A DNA stretch of 64,000 nucleotides from Dermabacter sp. (GCA_030538475.1 JAUNTX010000002.1:186001-250000), one strand, 5' to 3'. Shown: positions 26,995 through 35,805, counted from the stretch's first letter. Notes: generated by a model from the sequence alone, not told the origin. A program made the numbers and translations.

Positions 26995-27014
26995 CACTGA
27001 CCGGCCGACGAGTA
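26995..27014 (-). promoter_or_regulatory. Operator before the ScbR-like gene, matching that at 22272
   Basis: CACTGACCGGCCGACGAGTA begins 11 nt upstream of the regulator's start codon and is identical at 17 of 20 positions to the palindrome at 22272-22291. Its symmetry is weaker, as expected of a second, lower-affinity or autoregulatory site. Confidence 0.6.
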
Positions 27015-27151
27015 TTCCTCCACGGTATCAGCCGGTTGCTACGCCTACCTGCGGGAGTATCCGACGGGGAAGCGGCCGGGGCGATTCGTGGCACGGGAGA
27101 AAAGTTATCCACAAGATCACTCCCCCGCACCCGATGGCGCTCGGCAACTCC

Positions 27152-27157
27152 TACGAT
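27152..27157 (+). promoter_or_regulatory. Leaderless -10 box TACGAT
   Basis: TACGAT ends exactly 6 nt before ATG 27164, and no Shine-Dalgarno is present; the A of ATG would be +1. This decides the start against ATG 27134. A clear -35 box is not seen. Confidence 0.5.
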
Positions 27158-27163
27158 CAACAG

Positions 27164-28504
27164 ATGACGTACAGCGCGGAACCCTCACCCCCCAATCTCC
27201 CCACCGGGGCGTCCACCCTCTCCCCGGTGGGGGCCTTCGGGCACAATCATCCGAGTGCCTACCTGCGCGACCTGCTGCTCAGCGCCCACCTATCCATCGG
27301 CGAAAGAGTCGCGCTAACCCCGATGGCGCTCGAAGCGGGCCGCATCAGCATCACCCCCGCGAGCCCGGAACACCCCGAGCTGGTGATCCGCGATAACGGC
27401 GGCGGGCTCATGCCCGGCACCCTCCTATCCCTCCTTGCCGCGCTGAACGAGGCCCCAGCCCAAGCTGCGGATGCGAGCGCGAGCTCCGGCCCAAACACGG
27501 GCGCCGACCCGAGTGCCGGTGCGGGTCTTAGTACTGCCGCGCTACCGGAGTCCCTCGCCCCGCTCGCCACGGGCCTCCGCGCGGCCGGCACGGTGGCGGA
27601 GCATGTCGTCGTGGAGACCCGGCCCCTCAACGGGCCTGCCTCCCGCCTCTCAGGCCCCGCGGGCGGCCCCTACGCGATCAGCCCGCTCGTCACGGCGGAT
27701 GTTCACGAAGTTCCCGTGGGCACCACCGTGCGCCTCACCCCACGGCCCGCTGCCGCCCAGCTCGCCACCTACTCGCACCTGTGGGCCCAGGCGGTGCGGT
27801 ACGGCGAGTTCCTGCCCGTGACCCTCGAGGTGGTCGGGCCGCGCGGCTCCGACCGCTACGTCAACCGGAACCCGCCCTTCACGCAGCTGCTCACCTCGCG
27901 CGTGAGCGGGGGCCTCGCCACGTGGGAATCCGCCGCGCGGCGCGAAGCGGCGCCGGACGACTTCGCGGAGCTCGCGCAATTTTCCGATGCTGCCGATCTC
28001 GAACACGTGCTCGCCTACGGCGCAGAAATCGGCTGCGAGGCCCCGCTCGCTGCCATCGCCTTCGAGTGCGCCACCACCGGCACGCGCGGCACGGCCTTCG
28101 TACGCGCCACCGCGCCCGCACCCGCACCCGAGCCCGGGCCCGGTCAGGCGATCTCCGCCCGCGTGTACGTGGACGGCGTTCTCGCCGCCGAGCACGCGAG
28201 CGCACTCGTGCCCGACTGGGCCCCGTTCGTGGACCTCGCGTGTGAGAGCACGGGTCTCACTCCCTCGGCGCGCGCGGGGGACCTGGTGAATCGCGCCGGG
28301 GACCTCGCGAATGATGCGGCGCTTGCCGCCACAAGGGCGGAGATTGACGCGGCGCTGCGCTCGTGGATCATCGGCACCGCTCACGAGGACCCGGCGGGTA
28401 TGGACGTTCTCATCAGCCGCCACGGGCCGAACCTGCACGCCCTCGCGGCCCGCGATCGCGCGGTGCGCACGGCCCTTTCCCACGCCCCAATCACCGGGGG
28501 CTGA
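27164..28504 (+). CDS. Diverged Hsp90 (HtpG)-like GHKL ATPase
   Basis: 446 residues. The N-terminus matches the Hsp90 ATPase fold: SAYLRDLLLSAHLSIG (residues 31-46) aligns with the xLRELISNASDA box and VIRDNGGGLMP (74-84) with the DxGxG box. The catalytic Glu is Asp and the essential Mg-binding Asn is Ser, so ATP hydrolysis may be weak or lost. A Ala/Ser-rich insert follows (about 100-130). Actinobacteria carry an HSP90 family protein of about 600 residues; this one is shorter and its C-terminal part is not recognisable. Role unknown; it may be a degenerate chaperone. It lies 55 nt before nadE. Confidence 0.55.
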   Translation: MTYSAEPSPPNLPTGASTLSPVGAFGHNHPSAYLRDLLLSAHLSIGERVALTPMALEAGRISITPASPEHPELVIRDNGGGLMPGTLLSLLAALNEAPAQAADASASSGPNTGADPSAGAGLSTAALPESLAPLATGLRAAGTVAEHVVVETRPLNGPASRLSGPAGGPYAISPLVTADVHEVPVGTTVRLTPRPAAAQLATYSHLWAQAVRYGEFLPVTLEVVGPRGSDRYVNRNPPFTQLLTSRVSGGLATWESAARREAAPDDFAELAQFSDAADLEHVLAYGAEIGCEAPLAAIAFECATTGTRGTAFVRATAPAPAPEPGPGQAISARVYVDGVLAAEHASALVPDWAPFVDLACESTGLTPSARAGDLVNRAGDLANDAALAATRAEIDAALRSWIIGTAHEDPAGMDVLISRHGPNLHALAARDRAVRTALSHAPITGG

Positions 28505-28521
28505 CGCCCGGGACCAGGTAC

Positions 28522-28553
28522 TTGACACCGGCGGTATCGATGCGGGTTAGGGT
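28522..28553 (+). promoter_or_regulatory. nadE: nadE promoter, leaderless type
   Basis: TTGACA at 28522-28527 and TAGGGT at 28548-28553 with a 20-nt spacer; the -10 box ends 6 nt before the nadE ATG, so translation should begin at the first base of the mRNA. The long spacer is the weak point. Confidence 0.55.
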
Positions 28554-28559
28554 GGCCGT

Positions 28560-29384
28560 ATGCGTGACATTCAGCGGATCATCATCGAGGAGATGGGCGT
28601 CAAGCCTGACATCACTGCCGCAAACGAGGTGCGGCGGCGCATTGACCTGCTCAAGGACTACCTGCGCGCCACCGGTGCGCGCGGCTTCGTGCTCGGCATC
28701 AGCGGCGGGATCGATTCCACGCTCGCGGGGCGCCTCGCGCAGCTCGCGGTCGATGAACTGCGGGCCGACGGCGAGGACGTGGACTTCGTGGCCGTGCGCC
28801 TGCCCCACGGGATCCAGCAGGACGAAGCCGATGCGCAGGCCGCGATGGACTGGGTGGATGCCCGCACCGAATGGACGTTCAACATCAAGCCCGCCACCGA
28901 CGCGCTCAAGGCCGAGTTCGCCGCCACCACCGGCTCCGCGATCAGCGACTTCAACAACGGCAACGTGAAGGCCCGCGTGCGGATGGTCGCGCAATACGCC
29001 CTCGCGGGCGAGCGCGGGCTCCTCGTGATCGGCACCGACCACGCCGCCGAATCCACGGTGGGTTTCTTTACGAAGTTCGGCGATGGCGGGGCAGACATCC
29101 TGCCACTGTTCGGGCTCAACAAGCGGCAGAACCGCGCCCTCTTGCAGCACCTGGGCGCGCCGGAGCGCCTGTGGGCGAAGGTTCCCACCGCGGACCTCCT
29201 GGACTCCGAGCCGCTGCGCACCGACGAAGACGAGCTGGGTCTTCGCTACGACGATATCGACGACTACCTCGAGGGCCGCGAGGTCCCCGCATCCGTCGCG
29301 GAAGCAATCGAGCAGAAGTATCTGCGCTCGCGGCACAAGCGACATACGCCCGTCACCCTCACAGACACCTGGTGGCGCTCTTGA
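28560..29384 (+). CDS. nadE: Ammonia-dependent NAD+ synthetase
   Basis: 274 residues, the size of the glutaminase-free NadE. The ATP pyrophosphatase loop is GISGGIDSTLAG (about residues 46-57), followed by RLPHGIQQDEADAQAA, FNNGNVKARVRMVAQY and GTDHAAESTVGFFTKFGDG, all family signatures. It amidates deamido-NAD with ammonia and ATP, the last step of NAD synthesis. The C-terminal RSRHKRHTPVTLTDTWWR binds substrate. A promoter with TTGACA and TAGGGT lies directly upstream and no Shine-Dalgarno is present. Confidence 0.95.
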   Translation: MRDIQRIIIEEMGVKPDITAANEVRRRIDLLKDYLRATGARGFVLGISGGIDSTLAGRLAQLAVDELRADGEDVDFVAVRLPHGIQQDEADAQAAMDWVDARTEWTFNIKPATDALKAEFAATTGSAISDFNNGNVKARVRMVAQYALAGERGLLVIGTDHAAESTVGFFTKFGDGGADILPLFGLNKRQNRALLQHLGAPERLWAKVPTADLLDSEPLRTDEDELGLRYDDIDDYLEGREVPASVAEAIEQKYLRSRHKRHTPVTLTDTWWRS

Positions 29385-29421
29385 GCGCCCACATGCAAGG
29401 AGCCGTCTGAGGCGATCCGAC

Positions 29422-32217
29422 ATGACGGAGCAGGCACCCGACCTCGACGCGCTACTCGTGCAGATCGACAATGCCGCGCTGCCCGCCGCCGACCGCTGGA
29501 GGCTCGGCAAGCAGGCCGAACACATCGCCGAAGGATCCGGTGACGCCCAGCAGCTGTATGCGATTCGGATGCGGCTCGTGGGCCTCGCCCACCTCGCGGG
29601 CCACACGGGCGAACACCTCACCGCGTTCCTGTGGTGCGCGTACACGCACGACGGGGACCCGTTGCGCTACCCGGCACGCCCCATCGCCCACCTGAACGAC
29701 GTGGACCTGCTGTGGTGGTACCGGTGGCACGGCGCGCTCCTGCTCTCCTGGCCGGAATATTCGCTCGCGCAGATCCACACGGCGCTCGACATGATGCAGG
29801 CGGCCTACCGGCGCGCGGGGGCGGGCGAGGCGGGGGTGCTGTGGGCCCAGTTTCAGGTGGCGTACGAACTCGGGGACCTCGAACAGGCCCGCGCCCACCT
29901 CGAGCAGATCGCCCTCACGGAGCCGGACGAATACTCGAACTGCGAGGCGTGCTCGATGGCGGCCCAGGTGTCGCTCCTGTTCGACCTCGGGGAGTCGGAA
30001 AAGGCGCTGGAGGTGCTCGATCGGATACTCGCGGGCCAGCACACGTGCACCGATCAGCCGGAGGCGGTGATCTCCGCATCGCTCATCCACCTGCTGCACG
30101 CGGGCCGGATCGACCAGGCCAGGGCCCTGCAGGAGCGCACCTACCCGGAGATCATGTCGCTGCCCGGCCACCTGGGGCTGCAGTGCGATCACATGCTGTT
30201 CTTCCTCGCCACGGGCAACCCGGCCCGCGCATACGAGCTGCTGGGGCGCCACCTCACCCACCTGTGGCACGAGGGCCAATCGCCCGGGGAGCGATTCAAC
30301 GGCCTCGTGAAGACCCTGCGGGTGGCGAGCCTCATTGCCCAGACGGGACGCCCGCACCTGCCGCTGCGCGGTACCGAGGGCGAGGCCGCGCGCACGTTCC
30401 TGCGCATCGCCCCCGCGGCGCCGCGGCGCGCCACGCCCATCCCGCTCAGCATCGGCGAGTTCATCACCCTGGCCCGCGAGCGCGCGCTCGAGCTGGCCGA
30501 CGCGTTTGATGCCCGCAGCGGCACCACCCGTGCGCGTGAGGCGGTGCTCGAGGCGACCTCGGCGGAGCTTCCGGCGTTCCCCCTCGATTTGGGCGGGGCG
30601 CGCTTTGCCGACGATGCGCTCGGGGATGCCACCCTCCTCACGTCGGCCCACCCCACCGGGGCGGGCACGTTCCGGGACTGGGTGGAGCTGGCGCTCGAGA
30701 TGCAGTACATGAACGGGGTGGAGGATTCGGAGGCGGTGCTGCTGCGCGCCGTATCTGTGGCTTCCACGCCGAAGGAGCGGTACGAGGCGCTCGTGATGGC
30801 GCTGCAGCACGAGGACCTCGGGGAGTTCACGCCCGTACACGCGGCGTTTGTGGCGCTCATGCGCGAGCTGGGGCACGACACGTATGCGGAGCAACTTGAG
30901 CGCTACGGGTGGAAGCTGTGGCGCGATACGCGCCCGGCCGACGTGCCCGAGGCCGCCGATCCGCCGTTTCTCGACGCGATGACGGAGCTGCGGCACGCCA
31001 CGAGCCCGATGTGGCGGATGGAGCTGGCGCTGCTGCTCCTGGAGGATGTCGCGGTGGCGACATCAGCCATGTTTGACCGGTGGGAGGCGGCGGAGGGCTG
31101 CGCGAGCGAGGCCGAGCGTGAACGGTGGAACCGTGACGCGCTCGCGCTGCTGGAGGAGGCACTGGCCGCTCCCCCGCACCGGTGGGAGGAGCAGGCAGAG
31201 GAGTGGCACGAGCGGCTCGGGCGCCTCCTGGATCGGGGGCGGGTTCCCGGGTGGGATTTCCTCATGGTGTATGCCCTGGTCTATTCGCGGATCACGGGCC
31301 AGCCGTATGCCACGCACGCGGCGCTGCGGGCGGGCAACGACTATTTCACGCACGTGCCGCCGCCGTATCCGGCGGTGCTGCGGTTCCTGGAGGTGCAGGG
31401 CGGCATGGCCCGGGCCTCGGGAGTGGTCGCGGGTGAGCTGACGGCGCTGTGGGGCCTCACCACGATTGCGATGCACGCGGGCACGGAACGGAAGATCGAG
31501 TGGGATGAGCGGATCGCGGCGCTGGCCAGCGAGGTCCGCCACCCGTATCTGGCGGCGAGGCTGCGCATTGACGCGTCGGTCACGGCGTCGGCCCTCGGCG
31601 ATGTTGAAGGGGCGGTGCGGTGGGCGAAGCTCGCGCTCGTCACGTTTGATCGCGCCGAGGCGTGGCGGGCCCGCATGAGCGCCTCGGAGCGCGCCTTCCT
31701 GACGCGCTCGCGGATCCTCGAATTGCTGTTCACGTATCTGCACGATGCGGGCAATATGGTGGAGGCGCTCGCCACGGGCCGCGAGCTCATTGCCGGGCTG
31801 CGCCAGGACACGGATGCGCGCGAGCGCGAGCGGCGCCTCGTGGAGGCGTTGCAGTCGGTCGCGGACATCATGGCGAGCGATCAGCGCGGCGATATTGCGG
31901 AGGCGCAGGCCTATATCGCCGAGGCACTGGACCTGCTGGAGGCGCGTTCGCCAAGTGAACGGACCCACGATGAGGCGCTGCTGTTGAGCACCGACGTGCT
32001 CATGACCCGCGCGCACTTGGCCTGCCACCTCGAGGATGCCGAGGCATGCCGGGACAGCGTGGATGAGGCGGTGCAGTTGCTGGAGCTGCTGGGCACCGAG
32101 TGGGCGGGGGAAGCGTCGGAGCGGTTCGCGCGGCTCGCGGAGATTGCCGAGCGGCTGCACCCGCGGCTCGCGGATCGGTTGCGGCTGCGCGCCGGGAGGC
32201 TCGCGAAGGGGCGTTAG
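29422..32217 (+). CDS. Large helical-repeat (TPR-like) protein of unknown function
   Basis: 931 residues with no signal peptide or membrane helix. The sequence is built of amphipathic helical pairs rich in Ala, Leu, Arg and Glu, for example MQAAYRRAGAGEAGVLWAQF and QARAHLEQIALTEPDEYSNC, consistent with a TPR-type superhelix throughout. No catalytic motif or DNA-binding domain was found. It follows nadE by 37 nt and may be on the same transcript. Related uncharacterised proteins occur in actinobacteria; I do not recognise a named family. The start at ATG 29422 is chosen because the longer frame runs through nadE. Confidence 0.7.
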   Translation: MTEQAPDLDALLVQIDNAALPAADRWRLGKQAEHIAEGSGDAQQLYAIRMRLVGLAHLAGHTGEHLTAFLWCAYTHDGDPLRYPARPIAHLNDVDLLWWYRWHGALLLSWPEYSLAQIHTALDMMQAAYRRAGAGEAGVLWAQFQVAYELGDLEQARAHLEQIALTEPDEYSNCEACSMAAQVSLLFDLGESEKALEVLDRILAGQHTCTDQPEAVISASLIHLLHAGRIDQARALQERTYPEIMSLPGHLGLQCDHMLFFLATGNPARAYELLGRHLTHLWHEGQSPGERFNGLVKTLRVASLIAQTGRPHLPLRGTEGEAARTFLRIAPAAPRRATPIPLSIGEFITLARERALELADAFDARSGTTRAREAVLEATSAELPAFPLDLGGARFADDALGDATLLTSAHPTGAGTFRDWVELALEMQYMNGVEDSEAVLLRAVSVASTPKERYEALVMALQHEDLGEFTPVHAAFVALMRELGHDTYAEQLERYGWKLWRDTRPADVPEAADPPFLDAMTELRHATSPMWRMELALLLLEDVAVATSAMFDRWEAAEGCASEAERERWNRDALALLEEALAAPPHRWEEQAEEWHERLGRLLDRGRVPGWDFLMVYALVYSRITGQPYATHAALRAGNDYFTHVPPPYPAVLRFLEVQGGMARASGVVAGELTALWGLTTIAMHAGTERKIEWDERIAALASEVRHPYLAARLRIDASVTASALGDVEGAVRWAKLALVTFDRAEAWRARMSASERAFLTRSRILELLFTYLHDAGNMVEALATGRELIAGLRQDTDARERERRLVEALQSVADIMASDQRGDIAEAQAYIAEALDLLEARSPSERTHDEALLLSTDVLMTRAHLACHLEDAEACRDSVDEAVQLLELLGTEWAGEASERFARLAEIAERLHPRLADRLRLRAGRLAKGR

Positions 32218-32219
32218 AA

Positions 32220-32258
32220 ACGGCGCCCCGCAGCCGGTGGTGGCTGGCGGAGCGCCGT
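32220..32258. terminator. Branched hairpin between convergent genes
   Basis: ACGGCGC (32220-32226) pairs with GCGCCGT (32252-32258), and inside them CAGCC (32231-32235) pairs with GGCTG (32242-32246). On the minus strand the stem is followed by TTTCT, so it best serves the MFS gene; it may also end the TPR-like transcript. Confidence 0.5.
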
Positions 32259-32285
32259 CAATGGGGTCAAGCGGGGGCGTGTGGG

Positions 32286-33803
32286 CTAGGGGCGTTCGCG
32301 GCCTGCCTGTTCGTTATCGAAGCCCTGGCCGTACACCTCCGCTTCGGTGATGGCGCGGGAGATGCCGGTGTTGGTAGCGACGAAGAGGTCGCTCTGGCCG
32401 GATTCCACCATGGCCACGGCGTAGCTCACGTCGGAGTCGCCGGATTCGTGGGTGGAGACCTTGACGGCATCATCGAGGCGGGTGAGGTCGCGGCCACGGG
32501 TTTCGGGCACGAGGAACGTGGTGCCGAACGTGATCGCGGAGATGGTGGCGAGGTAGACGCCCATGATGATCCAGTTGTTGCCGGAGACCGCCATGAGGTA
32601 GGCGCCAAGCACACCGGCGAGGCCGCCCGCGAGGACCGCGGACAGTTCGCGGGCCATTGCGACGCCGAGGTAGCGGTGGCGGTTGCCGAAGAACTCGGGC
32701 AGCATCGCGCACTGGGGGCCAAGCATCGTGTTGACGCCCACGCCGATGCCGAGGGCGATGACGGCGATGGCGACGTAGTGGTTCGCGGTGGACAGCAGAT
32801 ACCAGGCGGGGAACGCGTAGAGCAGCATGAACAGGGCGCCCGCGCGGTAGATGGTGCGGCGGCCGTACTTATCGGAAAGGTGCCCGGCGAAGGGGACGGA
32901 GAACATGCCGATGAGGGAGCCGATGGTGACGCCCCAGGTGAGCAGGCCGCGGTCGCCTTCGGTGCCGGCGACGGCGAGGACGAACGCGAGGCTCAGGGAG
33001 CCGAACATGTAGGAGCCACCGTTTTCGGCCATGCGCAGGCCGATGCCCGCGAAGACGCCGGGAAGGCCGTTGCGGGAGAGTTCCTTGAAGGGCGATTCGG
33101 TGACCTGGTCGGACTTCTCAAGCTCCACGAACGTGGGGGTTTCCTTGAGTCGCGAGCGGATGAACACGGCGAGGAAGATCAGCACGAAGGAGCACAGGAA
33201 CGGCACGCGCCAGCCCCAGCTGAGCATCTGCTCTTCGGGCAGGAGGGTGATGAGGAAGAAGACGAACGCGGCCAGCAGGGTTCCGGCCTGGATACCGATG
33301 AACGGCAGGGCGGCGTAGAAGCCGCGGCGCTTGACGGGCGAGTATTCGGCCATGAGGACCGTGGCGCCCGCCTGTTCGGCGCCCGCGCCGAGGCCCTGGA
33401 GGAGGCGCAGGATGACGAGGCCGACGGGTGCCCAGATGCCGATCGTTTCGTACGTGGGCAGGGCGCCGATGAGGGTCGAGGCGGAGCCCATGAGCAGGAT
33501 CGTGACCACGAGGATGATTTTGCGGCCCAGCTTGTCTCCGAGGTAGCCGAAGAGGAGGCCGCCGAAGGGCCGGGCGGCGAAGCCGACGCCGAACGTGGCG
33601 AAGGCGGCCACTGTGGCCATGGCGGGGTCGCCCTGGGGGAAGAAGAGGACGTTGAAGATGAGGGCGGTGGATAGCCCGTAGAGGGCGAAGTCGAAGTACT
33701 CGAGTGCGGAGCCGATGGCGGAGGCCAGCGTGGCCCGCCTGAGGTTGTCGGCGTACTCGGGATCGTCCTTCAGCTGGGGGTGCGTAGCTGCGGCGTCGTT
33801 CAC
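32286..33803 (-). CDS. MFS transporter, metabolite:H+ symporter (MHS) type
   Basis: 505 residues and 12 membrane segments. SAIGSALEYFDFALYG in the first helix, GYLGDKLGRKIILV (the loop 2-3 motif) and SDKYGRRTIYR (its second-half copy) are typical of the MHS family, which imports organic acids, betaines or aromatic acids with protons. The start is the GTG at 33803, with AAAGGAG 6 nt upstream; the ATG at 33821 has no site. The gene shares an operator sequence with the dehydrogenase genes at 34744-36824, so its substrate is probably a hydroxy or sugar acid fed to them. Confidence 0.88.
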   Translation of the reverse strand: MNDAAATHPQLKDDPEYADNLRRATLASAIGSALEYFDFALYGLSTALIFNVLFFPQGDPAMATVAAFATFGVGFAARPFGGLLFGYLGDKLGRKIILVVTILLMGSASTLIGALPTYETIGIWAPVGLVILRLLQGLGAGAEQAGATVLMAEYSPVKRRGFYAALPFIGIQAGTLLAAFVFFLITLLPEEQMLSWGWRVPFLCSFVLIFLAVFIRSRLKETPTFVELEKSDQVTESPFKELSRNGLPGVFAGIGLRMAENGGSYMFGSLSLAFVLAVAGTEGDRGLLTWGVTIGSLIGMFSVPFAGHLSDKYGRRTIYRAGALFMLLYAFPAWYLLSTANHYVAIAVIALGIGVGVNTMLGPQCAMLPEFFGNRHRYLGVAMARELSAVLAGGLAGVLGAYLMAVSGNNWIIMGVYLATISAITFGTTFLVPETRGRDLTRLDDAVKVSTHESGDSDVSYAVAMVESGQSDLFVATNTGISRAITEAEVYGQGFDNEQAGRERP

Positions 33804-33869
33804 GACGGTCTCCTTTGACATGAGAGGGATCGGTGTACGACCGATCACACGCCCAAGGTAGCACCCAGT

Positions 33870-33894
33870 TGAACAGTGTTCAACAGACTGAACA
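33870..33894. promoter_or_regulatory. IclR-type operator upstream of the MFS gene
   Basis: TGAACAGTGTTCA followed after 5 nt by CTGAACA. The core GAACA-g-TGTTC is an odd-centred palindrome. It sits 66-92 nt upstream of the MFS GTG and 39 nt downstream of the iclR-like gene's stop. The same arrangement, with identical spacing, is found at 35853-35877. Confidence 0.65.
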
Positions 33895-33932
33895 AACTTT
33901 TTTCTTGTGGCGTGCGAGCAAACTGCCCCGCC

Positions 33933-34733
33933 CTAGCGGGACGCCGCCGCCTTCCACGGGTTCTCGAGGAGCGCCGCCATGTCCTGCAGTGCCGTGCCCA
34001 CGTGCGCGATCCGCTCCTCGCTCAGGGCATCGAGCTGGATGGCCACGCCCATCGCCATGGGCGGATCGCCGGGGTTCCAGGCCGACAGCGGCACGGCCAC
34101 CCCGCCCACGCCCGGCGTGGACCAGCCGCGATCCACGGCGTAGCCGCGCTCGCGCGCCTGGGCGAGGCGTTCCTCGAGGACCTCGCGCGTGAGGTCTCCC
34201 CCGCCCACGGGGCTCACGGCGGGCAGCAGGGCATCCACGAGGGAAGAACGCTCGCGCTCATCGAGGCTCGCCAGCAGCGCATTGCCGGACGCGGAGAAAA
34301 TCGCGGGCAGGCGGGAGCCGAGCGGCGTGCCGAAGCGGTACGGGGCCCTGCCCTCGTGCCGCGCCAGGTAGAGCGCGTGCTCGCCGTCGAGCATGACGAG
34401 CTGGACCACTTCGTCGCGCAGGGTGGGCGAGGCCGCGACGACCTCGAAGAACTCCCGCACCTGGTTGAACTGGCCCACGTACGCGCCGCCCAGTTCGGCG
34501 GTGCGCATCCCCAGCAGGTACCCGTCGGCCGCCTTGCGGATCATCCGGCCCTGTTCAAGAGCGAGGCAGATGTTCACGCACGAGGACTTCGGGATACCCA
34601 GTTCGCGCGCGATGTCGCTCAGGGAGCGAGCAGCACCGTCGGCCTCCTCGAGGATGCCGAGCACCCCGAGGGCGCGCGTGACCGCTGGTGCCAGGTCTTT
34701 TCGGGCGCTGCCCGGCTGCTGCTCGCTGCCCAT
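33933..34733 (-). CDS. IclR family transcriptional regulator
   Basis: 266 residues. The winged helix is at about residues 14-75 (VTRALGVLGILEEADGAA ... DIARELGIPKSSCVNICLAL), with the GIPKSS recognition helix. The C-terminal effector domain includes LPAIFSASGNALLASLDE and the AVDRGWSTPGVGGVAVPL block that closes the IclR ligand pocket. It lies 10 nt after the 2-hydroxyacid dehydrogenase stop on the same strand, so they are one operon. It likely recognises the two operators at 33870 and 35853 and controls the whole cluster, including itself. Confidence 0.88.
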   Translation of the reverse strand: MGSEQQPGSARKDLAPAVTRALGVLGILEEADGAARSLSDIARELGIPKSSCVNICLALEQGRMIRKAADGYLLGMRTAELGGAYVGQFNQVREFFEVVAASPTLRDEVVQLVMLDGEHALYLARHEGRAPYRFGTPLGSRLPAIFSASGNALLASLDERERSSLVDALLPAVSPVGGGDLTREVLEERLAQARERGYAVDRGWSTPGVGGVAVPLSAWNPGDPPMAMGVAIQLDALSEERIAHVGTALQDMAALLENPWKAAASR

Positions 34734-34743
34734 GATGCTCAGA

Positions 34744-35805
34744 CTAGTAGAACTCGACGGTGTCCACCCGGTTGCGCAGGGGGGTGCCATCGAGCAGGGC
34801 CGTGGCGTTCCTGGCGAACAGCGTGGCGATGCGCCGGGACTCCTGGGCGGTGAGGGCGGCCGTGTGGGGGCTGACCAGCACGTTCGGGTGCTCCCACAGC
34901 GGACTGTCGGTGGGCAGGGGTTCGCGCGCGAACACATCGAGGGCGGCGAAGCTGACGGTGCCGTCGTTCAGGGCACTCAGCAGGGCGTCTTCGTCGATCA
35001 CGGTGCCGCGGCCCACGTTGACGAGGATCGTGCCGGGCTTCATCGCGGCGAACATACGCGCATCAATCATGCCCTTGGTGCTGTCGGTGCCGGGCAGGGT
35101 GATGACCACGGCATCCACCTCGCTCAGCGCGCCTTCGAGGTCGGCGAGGGGGATCACGCGCTCCACGCCGTCGACGGGGCGGCCGCTGCGGGAGGTGCCC
35201 CATACGCGGGCGCCGAACGCGGCGAAGCGGGTGGCGGTGGCCTGGCCGATGCCGCCGAGGCCCACCACGAGGATGGTCATTTCGTCGAGGTGGCGCATGC
35301 TCCAGCGGTCGGGCCAGCTCTTCGCTTCCTGGTCGGCTTCGAGACGGCGCAGGTTCTTCGCGCCCGCGAGCACGCCGAACACCGCGAACTCGGCGAGGGT
35401 GGAGCCGTGAACGCCCGCGCTCGTGGTGAACGCGACGCGGTTCAGTTCATCGTCGGTCAGTTTCGCGGCGCGCACCTGGGCGCCGCCGCCCGCGGCCATG
35501 GTCTGCACCCAGCGCAAGCGAGGGTTGTTGCGGACCACGGTGGCGAGCATGGCGGAGCCGCCGTCGGGGACGCCGAAGAGGGCGTCGGCCCCGGTGAGGA
35601 GGTCGAGATACTGCTGTTCTTGGTCGGGGGTGCGGGTGAAGTCGGGGTCGCCCTCCCAGTCGGAGGCCCAGCGCTGGGGCCGCGTGAGGGACGGGTCGCG
35701 GTGGATCTGCACGCGCGGTTCGAGTTCTTGGATCCAGGCGCAATCCTCGGCTGAAAGATCAACCGCGATCGCCACATTGAGAACGGGAGTGGAATGCTCA
35801 GACAT
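34744..35805 (-). CDS. D-isomer specific 2-hydroxyacid dehydrogenase
   Basis: 353 residues. The NAD-binding motif is ILVVGLGGIGQATATRFAAFG (about residues 178-198), and the catalytic triad is visible as Arg in NVGRGTVIDEDAL, Glu in VFAREPLPTDSPLW and His in VSPHTAALT. These enzymes interconvert 2-keto and D-2-hydroxy acids with NAD(P)H. Substrate probably matches that of the MFS transporter and the HIBADH-like enzyme that share its operator. It is divergent from the latter, with the operator between. Confidence 0.9.
   Translation of the reverse strand: MSEHSTPVLNVAIAVDLSAEDCAWIQELEPRVQIHRDPSLTRPQRWASDWEGDPDFTRTPDQEQQYLDLLTGADALFGVPDGGSAMLATVVRNNPRLRWVQTMAAGGGAQVRAAKLTDDELNRVAFTTSAGVHGSTLAEFAVFGVLAGAKNLRRLEADQEAKSWPDRWSMRHLDEMTILVVGLGGIGQATATRFAAFGARVWGTSRSGRPVDGVERVIPLADLEGALSEVDAVVITLPGTDSTKGMIDARMFAAMKPGTILVNVGRGTVIDEDALLSALNDGTVSFAALDVFAREPLPTDSPLWEHPNVLVSPHTAALTAQESRRIATLFARNATALLDGTPLRNRVDTVEFY

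Noticed and set aside
32100..33674. Plus-strand open frame of 524 codons rich in Asp, Glu and Gly
   Set aside because: Antisense shadow of the MFS transporter and the tail of the TPR-like gene.
34393..35754. Plus-strand 453-codon frame
   Set aside because: Antisense to the IclR and 2-hydroxyacid dehydrogenase genes; no coding support.
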